Origin: Winslowiella arboricola
GTDB lineage: Bacteria > Pseudomonadota > Gammaproteobacteria > Enterobacterales > Enterobacteriaceae
Direction of reading: 5' to 3'
Assembly: GCF_025527015.1 (NCBI RefSeq)
Contig: NZ_JAODIM010000037.1
Location: forward strand, 1 to 64,000
Length of the DNA stretch: 64,000 nt
Shown here: in pieces, positions 9,718-19,199 of the stretch
Numbering within the stretch: the stretch's first letter is position 1
Layout of the letters: the number at the start of each line of letters is the position of its first letter
Program-made: the position numbers and the translations under genes
The notes under the pieces: generated by a model
Database searches by the model: none
What the model was told of the DNA's origin: nothing
What the model saw: the letters and a program-made list of their open reading frames with translations, nothing else

Positions 9718-11010
9718 ATGACCCCATCAGACCTCGCATTTGACCGTCAGCATATCTGGCATCCCTACACTTCAATGACCGATCCCCTGCCCTGCTATCC
9801 AGTGGTGGCCGCCAGTGGCTCCCGCTTGCAGTTGAGTGACGGGCGTCAGCTGGTTGATGGTATGTCCTCATGGTGGGCGGCGATCCACGGTTACAATCAT
9901 CCACGGCTGAATCAGGCGTTACAGACGCAGATCGGTCAGATGTCACATGTGATGTTTGGCGGTATTACCCATCCGGCGGCGATAGCGCTCTGTCGTCAGC
10001 TGGTCGGGATGACGGCAGAACCTCTTGAGTGCGTGTTTCTCGCCGATTCCGGCTCGGTGGCGGTGGAAGTGGCGATGAAAATGGCGCTGCAATACTGGCA
10101 GGCGCGCGGCGCGAAGCGACAGCAGTTCCTCACGCTGCGTAATGGCTATCACGGTGATACCTTTGCGGCGATGTCGGTCTGCGACCCGCAGAATTCCATG
10201 CACAGCCTGTATCAGGGCTATCTGCCCAGCCACCATTTTGCCGACGCGCCACAGTGCCGCTTTGAGGATAACTGGCAGCCGGATGATGCTGACTCATTCA
10301 CCCGCCTGATTGAGCAGCATAAAAACTCGCTGGCGGCAGTGATCCTCGAACCGATTGTGCAGGGTGCGGGCGGCATGCGCTTTTACCACCCAGGCTATCT
10401 GCAACGGGTGCGCGAACTCTGCGACCAGCACGGCGTGCTGCTGATTGCCGATGAAATTGCCACCGGTTTTGGCCGCACCGGCAAACTGTTCGCCTGCGAT
10501 CATGCCGGGATTGCGCCCGATATTCTCTGCGTTGGCAAAGCCCTGACCGGCGGCACCATGACGCTGTCCGCCACCCTGACCACCCGCGCCGTAGCAGAAA
10601 CCATCAGTAACGGTGCGGCGGGCTGCTTTATGCACGGCCCCACCTTTATGGGCAATCCGCTGGCCTGTGCAGTCGCCAGTGAAAGTCTGGCGATGCTGGC
10701 GGAAAATCACTGGCCAGCCCAGGTCGCCGCGATTGAACAGCAGCTGCGCGCCGCCCTGCTGCCGCTGCGTGACCATCCTCAGGTTGCCGATGCGCGCGTT
10801 CTGGGAGCAATAGGCGTAATTGAGTGTCGTCACCCGGTCAATATGGCGGCAATTCAGCAATTTTTTGTTGAACAGGGCGTGTGGATCCGCCCGTTTGGCC
10901 GCTTAATCTATCTGATGCCGCCGTATGTGATTGATGCACAAGCATTACAACAGCTGACTGACGCAATTATTGCGGCGCTGGATCGTCCGGCGCTGTTTCA
11001 GTACCAGTAA
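9718..11010 (+). CDS. bioA: Adenosylmethionine-8-amino-7-oxononanoate aminotransferase
   Basis: A 430-residue class III PLP aminotransferase that converts 8-amino-7-oxononanoate to 7,8-diaminopelargonate with SAM as amino donor. Visible: [13 protein letters not shown] at the N-terminus, [14 protein letters not shown], the PLP-contact [13 protein letters not shown] and the Schiff-base lysine in CVGKALTGG. The start lies 8 bp after the BirA operator arm, so the operator covers its promoter. Confidence 0.98.
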   Translation: MTPSDLAFDRQHIWHPYTSMTDPLPCYPVVAASGSRLQLSDGRQLVDGMSSWWAAIHGYNHPRLNQALQTQIGQMSHVMFGGITHPAAIALCRQLVGMTAEPLECVFLADSGSVAVEVAMKMALQYWQARGAKRQQFLTLRNGYHGDTFAAMSVCDPQNSMHSLYQGYLPSHHFADAPQCRFEDNWQPDDADSFTRLIEQHKNSLAAVILEPIVQGAGGMRFYHPGYLQRVRELCDQHGVLLIADEIATGFGRTGKLFACDHAGIAPDILCVGKALTGGTMTLSATLTTRAVAETISNGAAGCFMHGPTFMGNPLACAVASESLAMLAENHWPAQVAAIEQQLRAALLPLRDHPQVADARVLGAIGVIECRHPVNMAAIQQFFVEQGVWIRPFGRLIYLMPPYVIDAQALQQLTDAIIAALDRPALFQYQ

Positions 11011-11082
11011 TTCCTGCTGCTGCGGGCACTGCCGGTTGTGATGCGCTACGCTTTTATCATTCACAACGCAGAGGAGCCGATC

Positions 11083-12135
11083 ATGTCGCAGCAAAAAGAC
11101 ACAAACCGTCGTGTGGTATTAGCGTCGCGTCCACACGGCGCACCTGTTGAAGCCAATTTCCGCACTGAGCACCAGCACATTCCGCAGCCTGCTGAGGGGG
11201 AAGTATTACTCCGCACCATCTGGCTGTCGCTGGATCCCTATATGCGTGGTCGCATGAGCGATGCCCCCTCCTATGTTCCACCGATTGGCATCAATGAGGT
11301 GATGGGTGCTGGTACTGTTGCGATAGTTGAGCAATCTAATCATTCCGATTATGCGCCGGGCGACTGGGTGGTCAGCCAGAACGGCTGGCAGGATTACGCG
11401 CTGTCGCGCGGCAACGGGTTATTTAAATTAACCGGTCCGGTGCTGAAACATCCTTCATGGGCGCTCGGCATGCTGGGTATGACCGGTTTTACCGCCTGTA
11501 TGGGGCTGCTGGATATTGGTCAGCCACAGGCGGGAGAAACCGTGGTGGTCGCTGCGGCCACTGGCGCAGTGGGGTCAATCGTCGGGCAAATTGCTAAACT
11601 GAAAGGGTGCCATGTGGTTGGTATCGCCGGTGGCGCCGAGAAGTGCCGCTACGCCGAAGAGGTGCTGGGCTTTGATGCCTGCCTCGACCACCAGAATGAC
11701 GACCTGGCGGAGAAGCTGAAACGCTACTGCCCGGACGGTATTGATGTCTATTTTGAGAATGTCGGCGGCAAGGTGTTTAATGCCGTACTGCCGCTGATGA
11801 ACAGCAAAGGCCGCATCCCATTATGCGGATTGGTTGCCGATTACAATGCCACAGAAGCGGCCCCTGGCCCGGATCGCCTGCCACAGTTTCAGGACACTAT
11901 CTTGCGTAAGCGTCTGCGGGTTCAGGGCTTTATTGTCACCCAGGATTACGGCCATCGCTTTGAGGAGTTTTTCCGCCAGATGAGTCAGTGGGTGGCTGAA
12001 GATCGTTTTGTCTTCCGCGAAGATGTGATTGACGGCCTGGATAACGCGCCGGAAACCTTTATCGGCATGCTGGAGGGCAGAAACTTCGGCAAAGTACTGG
12101 TACGGGTGGCGGCAGATAAACCCGGAGGTAAGTGA
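11083..12135 (+). CDS. curA: NADPH-dependent MDR-family reductase (CurA/YncB type)
   Basis: A 350-residue zinc-independent medium-chain dehydrogenase/reductase related to E. coli curcumin reductase CurA and to leukotriene B4 dehydrogenases. N-terminal SLDPYMRGRMSD and the cofactor loop AATGAVGSIVGQIAKLKG near residue 160 are typical, as is YFENVGGKVFNAVLP. Such enzymes reduce alpha,beta-unsaturated carbonyls with NADPH. ATG 11083 has GAGGAG upstream; a GTG at 11038 is in frame but has no such site. The stop overlaps the next start (TGATG), linking it to the DJ-1-like gene. Confidence 0.9.
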   Translation: MSQQKDTNRRVVLASRPHGAPVEANFRTEHQHIPQPAEGEVLLRTIWLSLDPYMRGRMSDAPSYVPPIGINEVMGAGTVAIVEQSNHSDYAPGDWVVSQNGWQDYALSRGNGLFKLTGPVLKHPSWALGMLGMTGFTACMGLLDIGQPQAGETVVVAAATGAVGSIVGQIAKLKGCHVVGIAGGAEKCRYAEEVLGFDACLDHQNDDLAEKLKRYCPDGIDVYFENVGGKVFNAVLPLMNSKGRIPLCGLVADYNATEAAPGPDRLPQFQDTILRKRLRVQGFIVTQDYGHRFEEFFRQMSQWVAEDRFVFREDVIDGLDNAPETFIGMLEGRNFGKVLVRVAADKPGGK

Positions 12136-12815
12136 TGAAAGTGCTGATGGTGTTAACCTCGCACGATAAACTGGGCGACACCGGCAAAAAAACCGGTTTC
12201 TGGCTGGAAGAGTTTGTCGCGCCATATTATGTGTTTAAAGATGCCGGCATCAATGTGGTACTGGCTTCGCCGCTGGGCGGTCAGCCGCCACTGGATCCGG
12301 TGAGTGATGAACCCGATGCGCAAACCACCGATACCGAACGTTTTCGCCACGACTCTGCCGCGCAGCAGGCGCTGGCCAATACACTGCGCCTCGATACCAT
12401 CGACAGCAGTAAGTACGACGCGGTATTTTATCCTGGCGGCCACGGCCCGCTGTGGGATCTGGCAGAGGACAAGTCCAGCATCGCACTGATCGAAAACCTG
12501 TTTGCCAGCGGTAAACCGGTGGCTGCGGTGTGCCATGCACCGGGCGTACTGCGCCATGCTAAAAAACCTGACGGCACGCCACTGGTGGCCGGTAAGCGCG
12601 TCACCGGATTTACTAACAGTGAAGAGCAGGCTGTCGGCCTGACCGACGTGGTGCCTTTCCTCGTGGAAGACGAACTGAAGCAGCTGGGCGCGCACTTTGA
12701 GCATACCGATAACTGGGGCGTGTACACGCTGACCGACGGCCATCTGGTCACCGGACAGAATCCCGCCTCTTCCGCGGCTGCCGCCGAGGAGTTGCTGAAG
12801 CTTCTTCACCTTTAA
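12135..12815 (+). CDS. DJ-1/PfpI-family protein (Hsp31-like, class I glutamine-amidotransferase fold)
   Basis: A 226-residue protein of the DJ-1/PfpI superfamily, closest in layout to Hsp31/glyoxalase III-type members. The nucleophile elbow is AAVCHAPG with Cys133 and His134; GGHGPLWD near residue 101 and the GKKTGFWLEE stretch near residue 18 line the expected pocket. Members act on methylglyoxal-type aldehydes or as chaperones. It overlaps curA by one base pair group (TGATG) and GGAGG lies before the start, so the two are probably cotranslated. Substrate not readable from sequence. Confidence 0.88.
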   Translation: MKVLMVLTSHDKLGDTGKKTGFWLEEFVAPYYVFKDAGINVVLASPLGGQPPLDPVSDEPDAQTTDTERFRHDSAAQQALANTLRLDTIDSSKYDAVFYPGGHGPLWDLAEDKSSIALIENLFASGKPVAAVCHAPGVLRHAKKPDGTPLVAGKRVTGFTNSEEQAVGLTDVVPFLVEDELKQLGAHFEHTDNWGVYTLTDGHLVTGQNPASSAAAAEELLKLLHL

Positions 12816-12837
12816 ACTCACTTACAGAGACATGTTG

Positions 12838-13314
12838 ATGAGAATTTTCAGTCACGATTTTAACGATGGGGAAAAATTGCCTGAGCGCCATGTGTTTAAT
12901 GGCATGGGCTACGAAGGCGATAACCTCTCTCCGCAACTGGCGTGGGATGAGGTTCCTGCGGGAACCAAAAGTTTTGTCGTCACCTGCTTTGATCCCGATG
13001 CACCGACCGGTTCCGGCTGGTGGCACTGGGGAGTGGCGAATATTCCCGCCAGCGTCACGGTATTACCACAGGGTGCCGGTTCCGGTATTGCAGATTTGCC
13101 GGAAGAAGCGGTGCAAACGCGTACCGATTTTGGTAAAGCGGGCTACGGCGGCGCGGCGCCACCGCAAGGTGAATCTCATCGCTATATCTTTAGCGTCTAT
13201 GCGCTGGATGTGGAGAAGCTGGAAGTGGATGAGCACGCCAGCGGCGCGATGCTGGGCTTTAATGTGCATTTTCATAGTTTAGCCAGCGCATCGATCACGG
13301 CGATTTATAGCTAA
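12838..13314 (+). CDS. ybhB: PEBP-family protein YbhB (Raf-kinase-inhibitor-like)
   Basis: A 158-residue cytoplasmic PEBP protein, the same length as E. coli YbhB. Ligand-pocket motifs DPDAPTGSGWWHWGV and GYGGAAPP-GESHRYIF are present, and the C-terminus GFNVHFHSLASASITA is nearly identical to YbhB. ATG 12838 is chosen over ATG 12832 because the spacing to AGAGA is better and the family begins M-x-I/F at this point. The biochemical role of YbhB is poorly defined. Confidence 0.9.
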   Translation: MRIFSHDFNDGEKLPERHVFNGMGYEGDNLSPQLAWDEVPAGTKSFVVTCFDPDAPTGSGWWHWGVANIPASVTVLPQGAGSGIADLPEEAVQTRTDFGKAGYGGAAPPQGESHRYIFSVYALDVEKLEVDEHASGAMLGFNVHFHSLASASITAIYS

Positions 13315-13328
13315 TGGGTTGTTAACCT

Positions 13329-13392
13329 GTAGGGGAGCCGTTATCGGCTCCCGTAATCCTCATCGGCAGGGGCGGCGAAAACGCCGCCCCTG
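13329..13392. repeat. REP pair (BIME) between ybhB and pgl
   Basis: A plus-oriented palindrome with GTAG head at 13329-13353 has the same GGAGCCG arm as the array at the left end. A second palindrome of the GGGGCGGCG type is at 13369-13390, with AAAA loop. It lies between convergent genes and could also end transcription on both strands. Confidence 0.85.
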
Positions 13393-13421
13393 GAATATTT
13401 CTGTCAATTTATCGTTTTGTT

Positions 13422-14417
13422 TTACAGCTGGTGAATCACCACCCACATTGGTCCCTGACCGACCGCATAACGCGCCAGCGGCTGCAACTGCCCCTGCGCA
13501 TCGTCGATTTTATACACTTCAATATGGTGCGACTTCTGACCTGCGGCAATCAGATACTGCCCGCTATGGTCGATATTAAAGCCACGTGGCTGCGCTTCGG
13601 TCGGCTGGTAACCCGCCAGCTCAATCAGCGCACCATCCTCACTGACGTTGAATGCGGTAACAATACTGGCCGTGCGGTCACAGGCATACAGATGACGGCC
13701 ATCCGGCGTCAGATGGATATCCGCCGCCCAGCGCGTACCGCTGAAATCGGCAGGCATCATATCCAGTGTCTGTACCCGCTCCACTTCACCTTTAGCATTG
13801 CTCAGTTGCCAGACGTCAACCGTACTGTCCAGCTCATTAATACAGTAAGCGAACTGCTGATTAGGGTGGAACGCCATATGACGTGGACCGGCGCCGGATA
13901 CGCTGCTGACCTGCGCCTGCGGACGCGGTTCGGCTTTGCCGTCATCCGTCAGCTGATAGAGACAGATACGATCCTGCAGCAGCGCGGGCACAAACAGAGT
14001 ACGGTTGCTGATATCGATATTCACCGAGTGACAGCCTTCCAGTCCTTCGATTACCTGACTCGGTGCCAGCGGCAGACCATCGAAACCAATCGGACTGATG
14101 CTGAATGAAGCATTGTTATAGGAAGCACTGAACAGGAAGCGACCGCTACGGTCGGTAGAAATATGACTCGGGCTGCCAGGTAACGGCGCCTGTCCGGCTT
14201 CAGTCAGGCTGCCATCTGCCGCGATGCGGTAAGCAATAACGCGAAAATCAGGACGAGCACCCACATAGAGAAAACCCTGGGTTGGATTGACTACCATCGG
14301 CTGGACCTGGCCTGCCACATCAACTACCTGCAACAGTGTCAGCTCGCCCTGATCGTTTAGCTGCCAGACGTGAATTTGCTGGCTCTCGGGGCTGGCGGTG
14401 TAGACAACTTGTTTCAT
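13422..14417 (-). CDS. pgl: 6-phosphogluconolactonase (beta-propeller type)
   Basis: A 331-residue seven-bladed propeller lactonase, identical in length to E. coli Pgl (YbhE). It hydrolyses 6-phosphogluconolactone in the oxidative pentose phosphate pathway. Characteristic blocks: [45 protein letters not shown] and [18 protein letters not shown]. Start [15 protein letters not shown] follows GGAGCA on the minus strand; the longer frame adds an unrelated leader. Confidence 0.96.
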   Translation of the reverse strand: MKQVVYTASPESQQIHVWQLNDQGELTLLQVVDVAGQVQPMVVNPTQGFLYVGARPDFRVIAYRIAADGSLTEAGQAPLPGSPSHISTDRSGRFLFSASYNNASFSISPIGFDGLPLAPSQVIEGLEGCHSVNIDISNRTLFVPALLQDRICLYQLTDDGKAEPRPQAQVSSVSGAGPRHMAFHPNQQFAYCINELDSTVDVWQLSNAKGEVERVQTLDMMPADFSGTRWAADIHLTPDGRHLYACDRTASIVTAFNVSEDGALIELAGYQPTEAQPRGFNIDHSGQYLIAAGQKSHHIEVYKIDDAQGQLQPLARYAVGQGPMWVVIHQL

Positions 14418-14573
14418 GAATGCTCCTTGTTCAATGCCTGAAAGTAAGATCTGCCGCAAAGCGTAGTCTGTTTTACGGCAGCCCGTCGGATGATTCGATT
14501 ACTGCCGGTTTGGTCGAAACCGCAGCAAGGTGTAGTATCATTGGTTTGATAATAATTACCACCGGAATGACTT

Positions 14574-15392
14574 ATGAGCTATCGCGTTATCGCCCTTGAT
14601 CTCGACGGCACACTGCTGACACCGAATAAGACCATACTCCCTGAGTCACTGGAAGCACTGGCAAAAGCCCAACAGGCTGGCGTAAAAGTGCTGATCGTCA
14701 CCGGTCGTCATCACGTTGCTATCCACCCTTTTTATCAGGCACTGGCATTAGATACACCTGCAATTTGCTGTAACGGCACTTACTTGTATGATTATCATGC
14801 ACAAAAGGTGCTGAGCGCCGACCCGCTGCCGCTGGATCAGGCACAACAGGTGATTAAGATGCTGGATCAGCAGGCGATTCATGGTCTGCTGTACGTTGAT
14901 AACGCGATGCTTTATCAGACCGCAACCGGCCACGTCACCCGCACCCTTAACTGGGCGCAATCGCTGCCAGAACATCAGCGTCCGACCTTCCTGCAGGTGG
15001 ATAGCCTGAGCGCTGCTGCGGCTGATGCACAGTCAATCTGGAAATTCGCCCTTTCCCATCCTGATACCCGTGCGCTGCAACAGTTTGCCGATAAAGTGGA
15101 AAATGAGATGGGACTGGCCTGCGAGTGGTCATGGCACGATCAGGTTGATATCGCCCGCGCCGGTAACAGTAAAGGTAAACGCCTGGCGCAGTGGGTGGAG
15201 TCAGCGGGCTATCAGATGAGTGAAGTGCTGGCGTTTGGCGATAACTATAACGATCTCAGCATGCTGGAAAATGTTGGTTTAGGCGTGGCGATGGGCAATG
15301 CCGATGAGGCGATTAAAGCCCGCGCCCACCGGGTGACTGGCACCAACCTTGAGCCAGGCATTGCCGAAACCATCTACCGCGAAGTGTTGTAA
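14574..15392 (+). CDS. ybhA: HAD-superfamily (Cof-type) phosphatase YbhA
   Basis: A 272-residue HAD hydrolase of type IIB, equal in length to E. coli YbhA, which dephosphorylates pyridoxal phosphate and sugar phosphates. Motif I ALDLDGTLLTP, motif II IVTGR, motif III with lysine in GNSKGKRL and motif IV AFGDNYNDLSML are all intact. It diverges from pgl, and its stop abuts the modC stop with no bases between (convergent). Confidence 0.95.
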   Translation: MSYRVIALDLDGTLLTPNKTILPESLEALAKAQQAGVKVLIVTGRHHVAIHPFYQALALDTPAICCNGTYLYDYHAQKVLSADPLPLDQAQQVIKMLDQQAIHGLLYVDNAMLYQTATGHVTRTLNWAQSLPEHQRPTFLQVDSLSAAAADAQSIWKFALSHPDTRALQQFADKVENEMGLACEWSWHDQVDIARAGNSKGKRLAQWVESAGYQMSEVLAFGDNYNDLSMLENVGLGVAMGNADEAIKARAHRVTGTNLEPGIAETIYREVL

Positions 15393-16451
15393 TCAGGGCG
15401 TGATCGACACGCTTTTAATCTGCGCGTAAAGCCACATCCCCGGTTTGATCGCCAGTTCATCACGAGCCCAGGGCGTAATCCGCGCCCACAGCTCGCGCTG
15501 ACCAATCTGTAGTCTGACCTCAATCTGATCGTCAATCTCCAGCAGCTCCGCCACCTGTACCGGCAGAATATTACGGATAGTGGTGTTTTGCGGCGGCTGC
15601 AACGCCAGCGAAACATCGGCGGCGCGGATACGGATGCGCAACGGCGTTTTCGGCGGCGCATCAATGCGACTGACCCAGATATGCTGATCGCCGAGCGACA
15701 ACGCCGTCATCGCGTAGTAAGGATGCTGCTCCAGCACCTGCACGCGTAATACGCTGCTTTGGTCGGCGCGCGGCAACCATGGACGCATCGCGCTACTGCC
15801 CCACACCTGCTCCAGCGCGCCAAAAGCTTTCACCTTGCCCTGATCGAGCACCAGTACGTTATCGGCCAGATGCAGGATCTCATCAAGACTGTGCGACACA
15901 TACAGCATCGGCGTATCCACCTGCTTTGCCAGCTTCTGCAGATAGGGCAGCAGCTCGCGCTTGCGCGGCAGATCCAGCGAAGCCAGTGGTTCATCCAGCA
16001 GTAAAATTTCCGGTGCGGTCAGCAGCGCGCGGCCAATCGCCACCCGCTGTTTCTCACCGCCGGACAGCGACCAGGGAAAGCGCGTCAGCAATGGCTCAAT
16101 CCCCAGCAGCTGCACCAGCGTATCAAACTGCGGCTTCATGCTTTTCGCCATACCGTATTGCAGATTGCCGCGCACCCGATAGTGCGGGAACAGGCGTGCA
16201 TCCTGGAACACATAACCGACGCGACGCTGTTCCGGCGGCAAATGAACCCCGGTTTCGGCATCACTTAACACCCGGCCATTGAGGCGAATTGCGCCCTGTT
16301 GTGGCCGGGTTAAGCCGCTGATGGCATTAATCAGTGAGGTTTTACCGGCACCTGAAACGCCAAAAATAGCGGTAATGCCCTGTCCGGGCAGTGTCTGGTT
16401 AATCGTCAGCTGATGATCGCCCAGCTGCTGGCTGAAGTTAAGTTCCAGCAT
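15393..16451 (-). CDS. modC: Molybdate ABC transporter, ATP-binding protein
   Basis: A 352-residue ATPase, same length as E. coli ModC. Walker [17 protein letters not shown], signature [15 protein letters not shown] and Walker [12 protein letters not shown] are in the N-terminal half; the C-terminal Mop/TOBE domain ([18 protein letters not shown]) senses oxyanion. Its ATG shares one base with the modB stop (TAATG). It powers molybdate import by ModAB. Confidence 0.97.
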   Translation of the reverse strand: MLELNFSQQLGDHQLTINQTLPGQGITAIFGVSGAGKTSLINAISGLTRPQQGAIRLNGRVLSDAETGVHLPPEQRRVGYVFQDARLFPHYRVRGNLQYGMAKSMKPQFDTLVQLLGIEPLLTRFPWSLSGGEKQRVAIGRALLTAPEILLLDEPLASLDLPRKRELLPYLQKLAKQVDTPMLYVSHSLDEILHLADNVLVLDQGKVKAFGALEQVWGSSAMRPWLPRADQSSVLRVQVLEQHPYYAMTALSLGDQHIWVSRIDAPPKTPLRIRIRAADVSLALQPPQNTTIRNILPVQVAELLEIDDQIEVRLQIGQRELWARITPWARDELAIKPGMWLYAQIKSVSITP

Positions 16452-17140
16452 TATGCCCCCAGACGCTTACGGCCCCAGCGGGCCAGCCATTCAGATAACA
16501 GCAGCGACATCAGCGCCAGTACAATTGCAATCACACAGAGCCGCGCCGCCGCGCCTTCGGCGCCAGGGGTTTCAATCAGGGTATACATCGCGAGGGGAAG
16601 CGTGCGGGTTTCGCCGGGAATATTGGAGACAAAAGTAATAGTCGCGCCAAACTCACCGAGCGAGCGGGCAAACCCCAGTACCGTGCCGACAATAATGCCC
16701 GGCAGGGTCAGCGGCAGCGTGATAGTGAAAAACACCCGCCAGCGTCCGGCGCCGAGCGTACGCGCCGCCTGCTCCAGCTTAGTGTCCACCGCTTCCAGCG
16801 CCAGACGGATGGCGCGCACCATCAGCGGAAAAGCCACCACCGCCGAAGCCAGCGCCGCACCGCGCCAGCTAAATGCAAAGCTAAAGCCGAACCAGTTATA
16901 CAGCCATTCACCGATAAAACCGCGCCGCCCGAGGGCTATCAGCAACAGATAGCCCACCACCACCGGCGGCAGCACCAGCGGCAGATGGACAATACTGTCC
17001 AGCAGCGCTTTACCGGGAAACTGGCAGCGCACCAGAATCCATGCAACCAGGATCCCCAATGGCAAACTGCATATCACCGCAACGGTGGAGACTTTCAGGC
17101 TAAGTTCAACCGCCTGCCATTCGAGATCGCTGAGTATCAT
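16451..17140 (-). CDS. modB: Molybdate ABC transporter, permease
   Basis: A 229-residue inner-membrane permease with five or so hydrophobic segments and the EAA loop [19 protein letters not shown] that docks on ModC. The N-terminal [17 protein letters not shown] is typical of ModB. Its start overlaps the modA stop by four bases (ATGA), as expected for a coupled modABC operon. Confidence 0.97.
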   Translation of the reverse strand: MILSDLEWQAVELSLKVSTVAVICSLPLGILVAWILVRCQFPGKALLDSIVHLPLVLPPVVVGYLLLIALGRRGFIGEWLYNWFGFSFAFSWRGAALASAVVAFPLMVRAIRLALEAVDTKLEQAARTLGAGRWRVFFTITLPLTLPGIIVGTVLGFARSLGEFGATITFVSNIPGETRTLPLAMYTLIETPGAEGAAARLCVIAIVLALMSLLLSEWLARWGRKRLGA

Positions 17141-17910
17141 GTACGTGGCGCAAATCCGTAACGTTTAAAGATTGCCGCCGCTTCGGCACCTTTCAGGTAC
17201 GCGTAGAACGCTGTCACAGCGGCAGAGTTATGTTGTTTGACGATCGCCATCGGATATTCCACCGGTTTATGGCTGTCGGCCGGGAAGGTGCCGACCACCG
17301 TCACTTTTTTACTGGCAATGGCATCAGAGCCGTAGACGATGCCGTATGGCGTTTCATCCCGTTCCACCAGCGCCAGCGCGGCACGCACGCTGTTGCTACG
17401 CGCCATCACTGGTGACAGCGTATCCCATGCACCAAGATTTTGTAACGCCTCTTTGGCGTAAATCCCGGCCGGGACATGGTCCGGATCGCCGACCGCCAGA
17501 CGCTGGCCGTTTAACAGACTTTTCCAGTCAGTGGATTTGCTGATAGCCACCGGCTGCGGTTTTGCGGCGGTGGGTGCGACCAGCACCAGATCATTGCCTA
17601 ACAGGGTGTAGCGGCTGCTGTCATCGATGGTTTTTTTATCGATGGCGTAATCCATCCACTGCTGATCGGCGGAGATAAACAGGTCGGCAGGCGCTCCCTG
17701 CTCAATCTGCCGCGCCAGCGTTGAGGATGACGCGAAAGAAGAAACGATTTTTACCTCTTTACCCTGCTGATACTGCGTGGCGATCTCTTCCAGCGCATTA
17801 GTCAGCGAAGCCGCAGCAAATACCGTAATTTTATCGGCCGCGACCGCATGACCGGCGACGGACAGAGTTAAAGCGGCACCGGTAAACCAGTGGCTCAGTT
17901 TGACAGACAT
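17137..17910 (-). CDS. modA: Periplasmic molybdate-binding protein
   Basis: A 257-residue periplasmic binding protein, same length as E. coli ModA, with a signal peptide ending at AGHAVAADK (about residues 1-25). Anion-site motifs FAAASLTNALEEIA and FASSSTLARQIEQGAPADLF are clear. It captures molybdate and tungstate for ModBC. First gene of modABC and directly preceded by a ModE box. Confidence 0.97.
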   Translation of the reverse strand: MSVKLSHWFTGAALTLSVAGHAVAADKITVFAAASLTNALEEIATQYQQGKEVKIVSSFASSSTLARQIEQGAPADLFISADQQWMDYAIDKKTIDDSSRYTLLGNDLVLVAPTAAKPQPVAISKSTDWKSLLNGQRLAVGDPDHVPAGIYAKEALQNLGAWDTLSPVMARSNSVRAALALVERDETPYGIVYGSDAIASKKVTVVGTFPADSHKPVEYPMAIVKQHNSAAVTAFYAYLKGAEAAAIFKRYGFAPRT

Positions 17911-17926
17911 AGCAATCTCCAGGTTA

Positions 17927-17950
17927 CGTTATATATTTTATAATATAACG
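17927..17950. promoter_or_regulatory. ModE-binding site upstream of modA
   Basis: A perfect inverted repeat, CGTTATAT at 17927-17934 and ATATAACG at 17943-17950 with an 8-bp AT spacer, lies 17 bp upstream of modA. This is the known ModE operator form. The modE gene is close by, so molybdate-dependent repression of modABC is expected. Confidence 0.9.
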
Positions 17951-18017
17951 ACTACGCAAAAACTGTCATGTGCTATATCGGCGGAAATTAGCGGAAGTTT
18001 AGATGTGATAACAGACT

Positions 18018-18042
18018 GTAGGGGCGGCGTTAACGCCGCCCG
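18018..18042 (+). repeat. Single REP element between acrZ and modA
   Basis: A lone 25-bp GTAG-headed palindrome (GGGGCGGCG / CGCCGCCC with TTAA at the centre). It lies 29 bp after the acrZ stop and upstream of the modA promoter, so it may separate the two transcripts. Confidence 0.8.
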
Positions 18043-18071
18043 TGCCAATGGCTTGCACCGGCCCTGGATTT

Positions 18072-18230
18072 TTACTGGCGGTTTTTTGCTGGCTGGTCTT
18101 CGCGGCGATGACCAATTTTGGAGATGACGTTAAAGATTTCACCGAGGCCATAAATCGCGCCAAGGATCAGCGCCATCACCACCGGCACCATAATAATGGC
18201 GAATGCCAGACTTTTTAATAACTCAAACAT
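18072..18230 (-). CDS. acrZ: AcrZ, small AcrB-associated membrane protein
   Basis: A 52-residue protein, little more than one transmembrane helix ([21 protein letters not shown]), with the E. coli AcrZ N-terminus pattern M-x-ELLKSL. AcrZ binds AcrB in the AcrAB-TolC pump and modulates which drugs are exported. Start at 18230 follows GAGG; the frame opens further upstream without a ribosome site. Position between modE and modA is the same as in E. coli. Confidence 0.93.
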   Translation of the reverse strand: MFELLKSLAFAIIMVPVVMALILGAIYGLGEIFNVISKIGHRREDQPAKNRQ

Positions 18231-18341
18231 CGGAGCCTCATCTGCACTGAGCAAAAAAACCATTGTAACGGCAGGAGAAAAAAGTGCACTGACCTTTTGT
18301 GCGCTTTACAATCGACTGATTGATTGCCCCGGGGAGAGACC

Positions 18342-19124
18342 ATGCAGGCCAACATTTCACTTATTATCAGGCTGCAACAGAAACTGTTCGCCGATCCACG
18401 CCGGATTGAGCTGCTGAAACAGATTCAGCATACCGGCTCCATCAGTCAGGGGGCAAAACTGGCGGGGATTAGTTATAAAAGCGCCTGGGATGCCATTAAT
18501 GAGATGAACCAGATGGCCGACCGCCTGCTGGTGGAACGCGCTACCGGCGGAAAAGGCGGCGGAGGCGCAATACTGACGTTATACGGTGAGCGGCTGATCC
18601 AGCTGTTTCAGTTACTGGAGCAGATTCAGCAGAAAGCGTTTGATGTGTTGCAGGATGACCAGTTGCCGCTCGACAGTCTGCTGGCCGCCATCTCACGTTT
18701 TTCACTGCAAACCAGCGCACGCAACCAGTTGTTTGGCACCATTACTGAGCGCGATAACCTGCAGGTGCAGCAGCATGTAGAGGTGTTGCTCGCCGATGGC
18801 GTAACGCGGTTAAAAGCAGCGCTTACCGAACAGAGCGCCGATCGCCTGCAACTGAGTGCCGGTAAAGAGGTGCTGGTGCTGATTAAAGCGCCATGGGTGG
18901 CCGTCACGCGCGAAGCGACGGATGCCGATAATCAGCTTTCAGCGAGCGTCAGCCAGATTGAACGCGGCGAGCAGCAGAGTGAAGTGCTGCTGACCCTCGG
19001 CAGCGGCGAAACCCTGTGCGCCACCCTGCTGAATAGCGTAGCTGATCTGCAGCAATTGCAACCCGGCGTCAGTGTCAGTGCCTCTTTTAATGCCGATCAG
19101 GTGATTATTGCCACGCTGCTGTAA
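18342..19124 (+). CDS. modE: Molybdate-responsive transcriptional regulator
   Basis: A 260-residue regulator with an N-terminal winged helix-turn-helix (GSISQGAKLAGISYKSAWDA, residues about 29-48), the conserved ERATGGKGGGGA wing, and two C-terminal molybindin domains containing SARNQLFGTI and KAPWVAVT. With molybdate bound it represses modABC. Start ATG 18342 follows GGGGAGAG. It diverges from acrZ-modABC. Confidence 0.97.
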   Translation: MQANISLIIRLQQKLFADPRRIELLKQIQHTGSISQGAKLAGISYKSAWDAINEMNQMADRLLVERATGGKGGGGAILTLYGERLIQLFQLLEQIQQKAFDVLQDDQLPLDSLLAAISRFSLQTSARNQLFGTITERDNLQVQQHVEVLLADGVTRLKAALTEQSADRLQLSAGKEVLVLIKAPWVAVTREATDADNQLSASVSQIERGEQQSEVLLTLGSGETLCATLLNSVADLQQLQPGVSVSASFNADQVIIATLL

Positions 19125-19199
19125 AGCGCATGCCGGGGTTTGACATTATTGCCCACAGTGGTTACAACCGTTAAGACAATGCATAAAGTGGGATAAATA

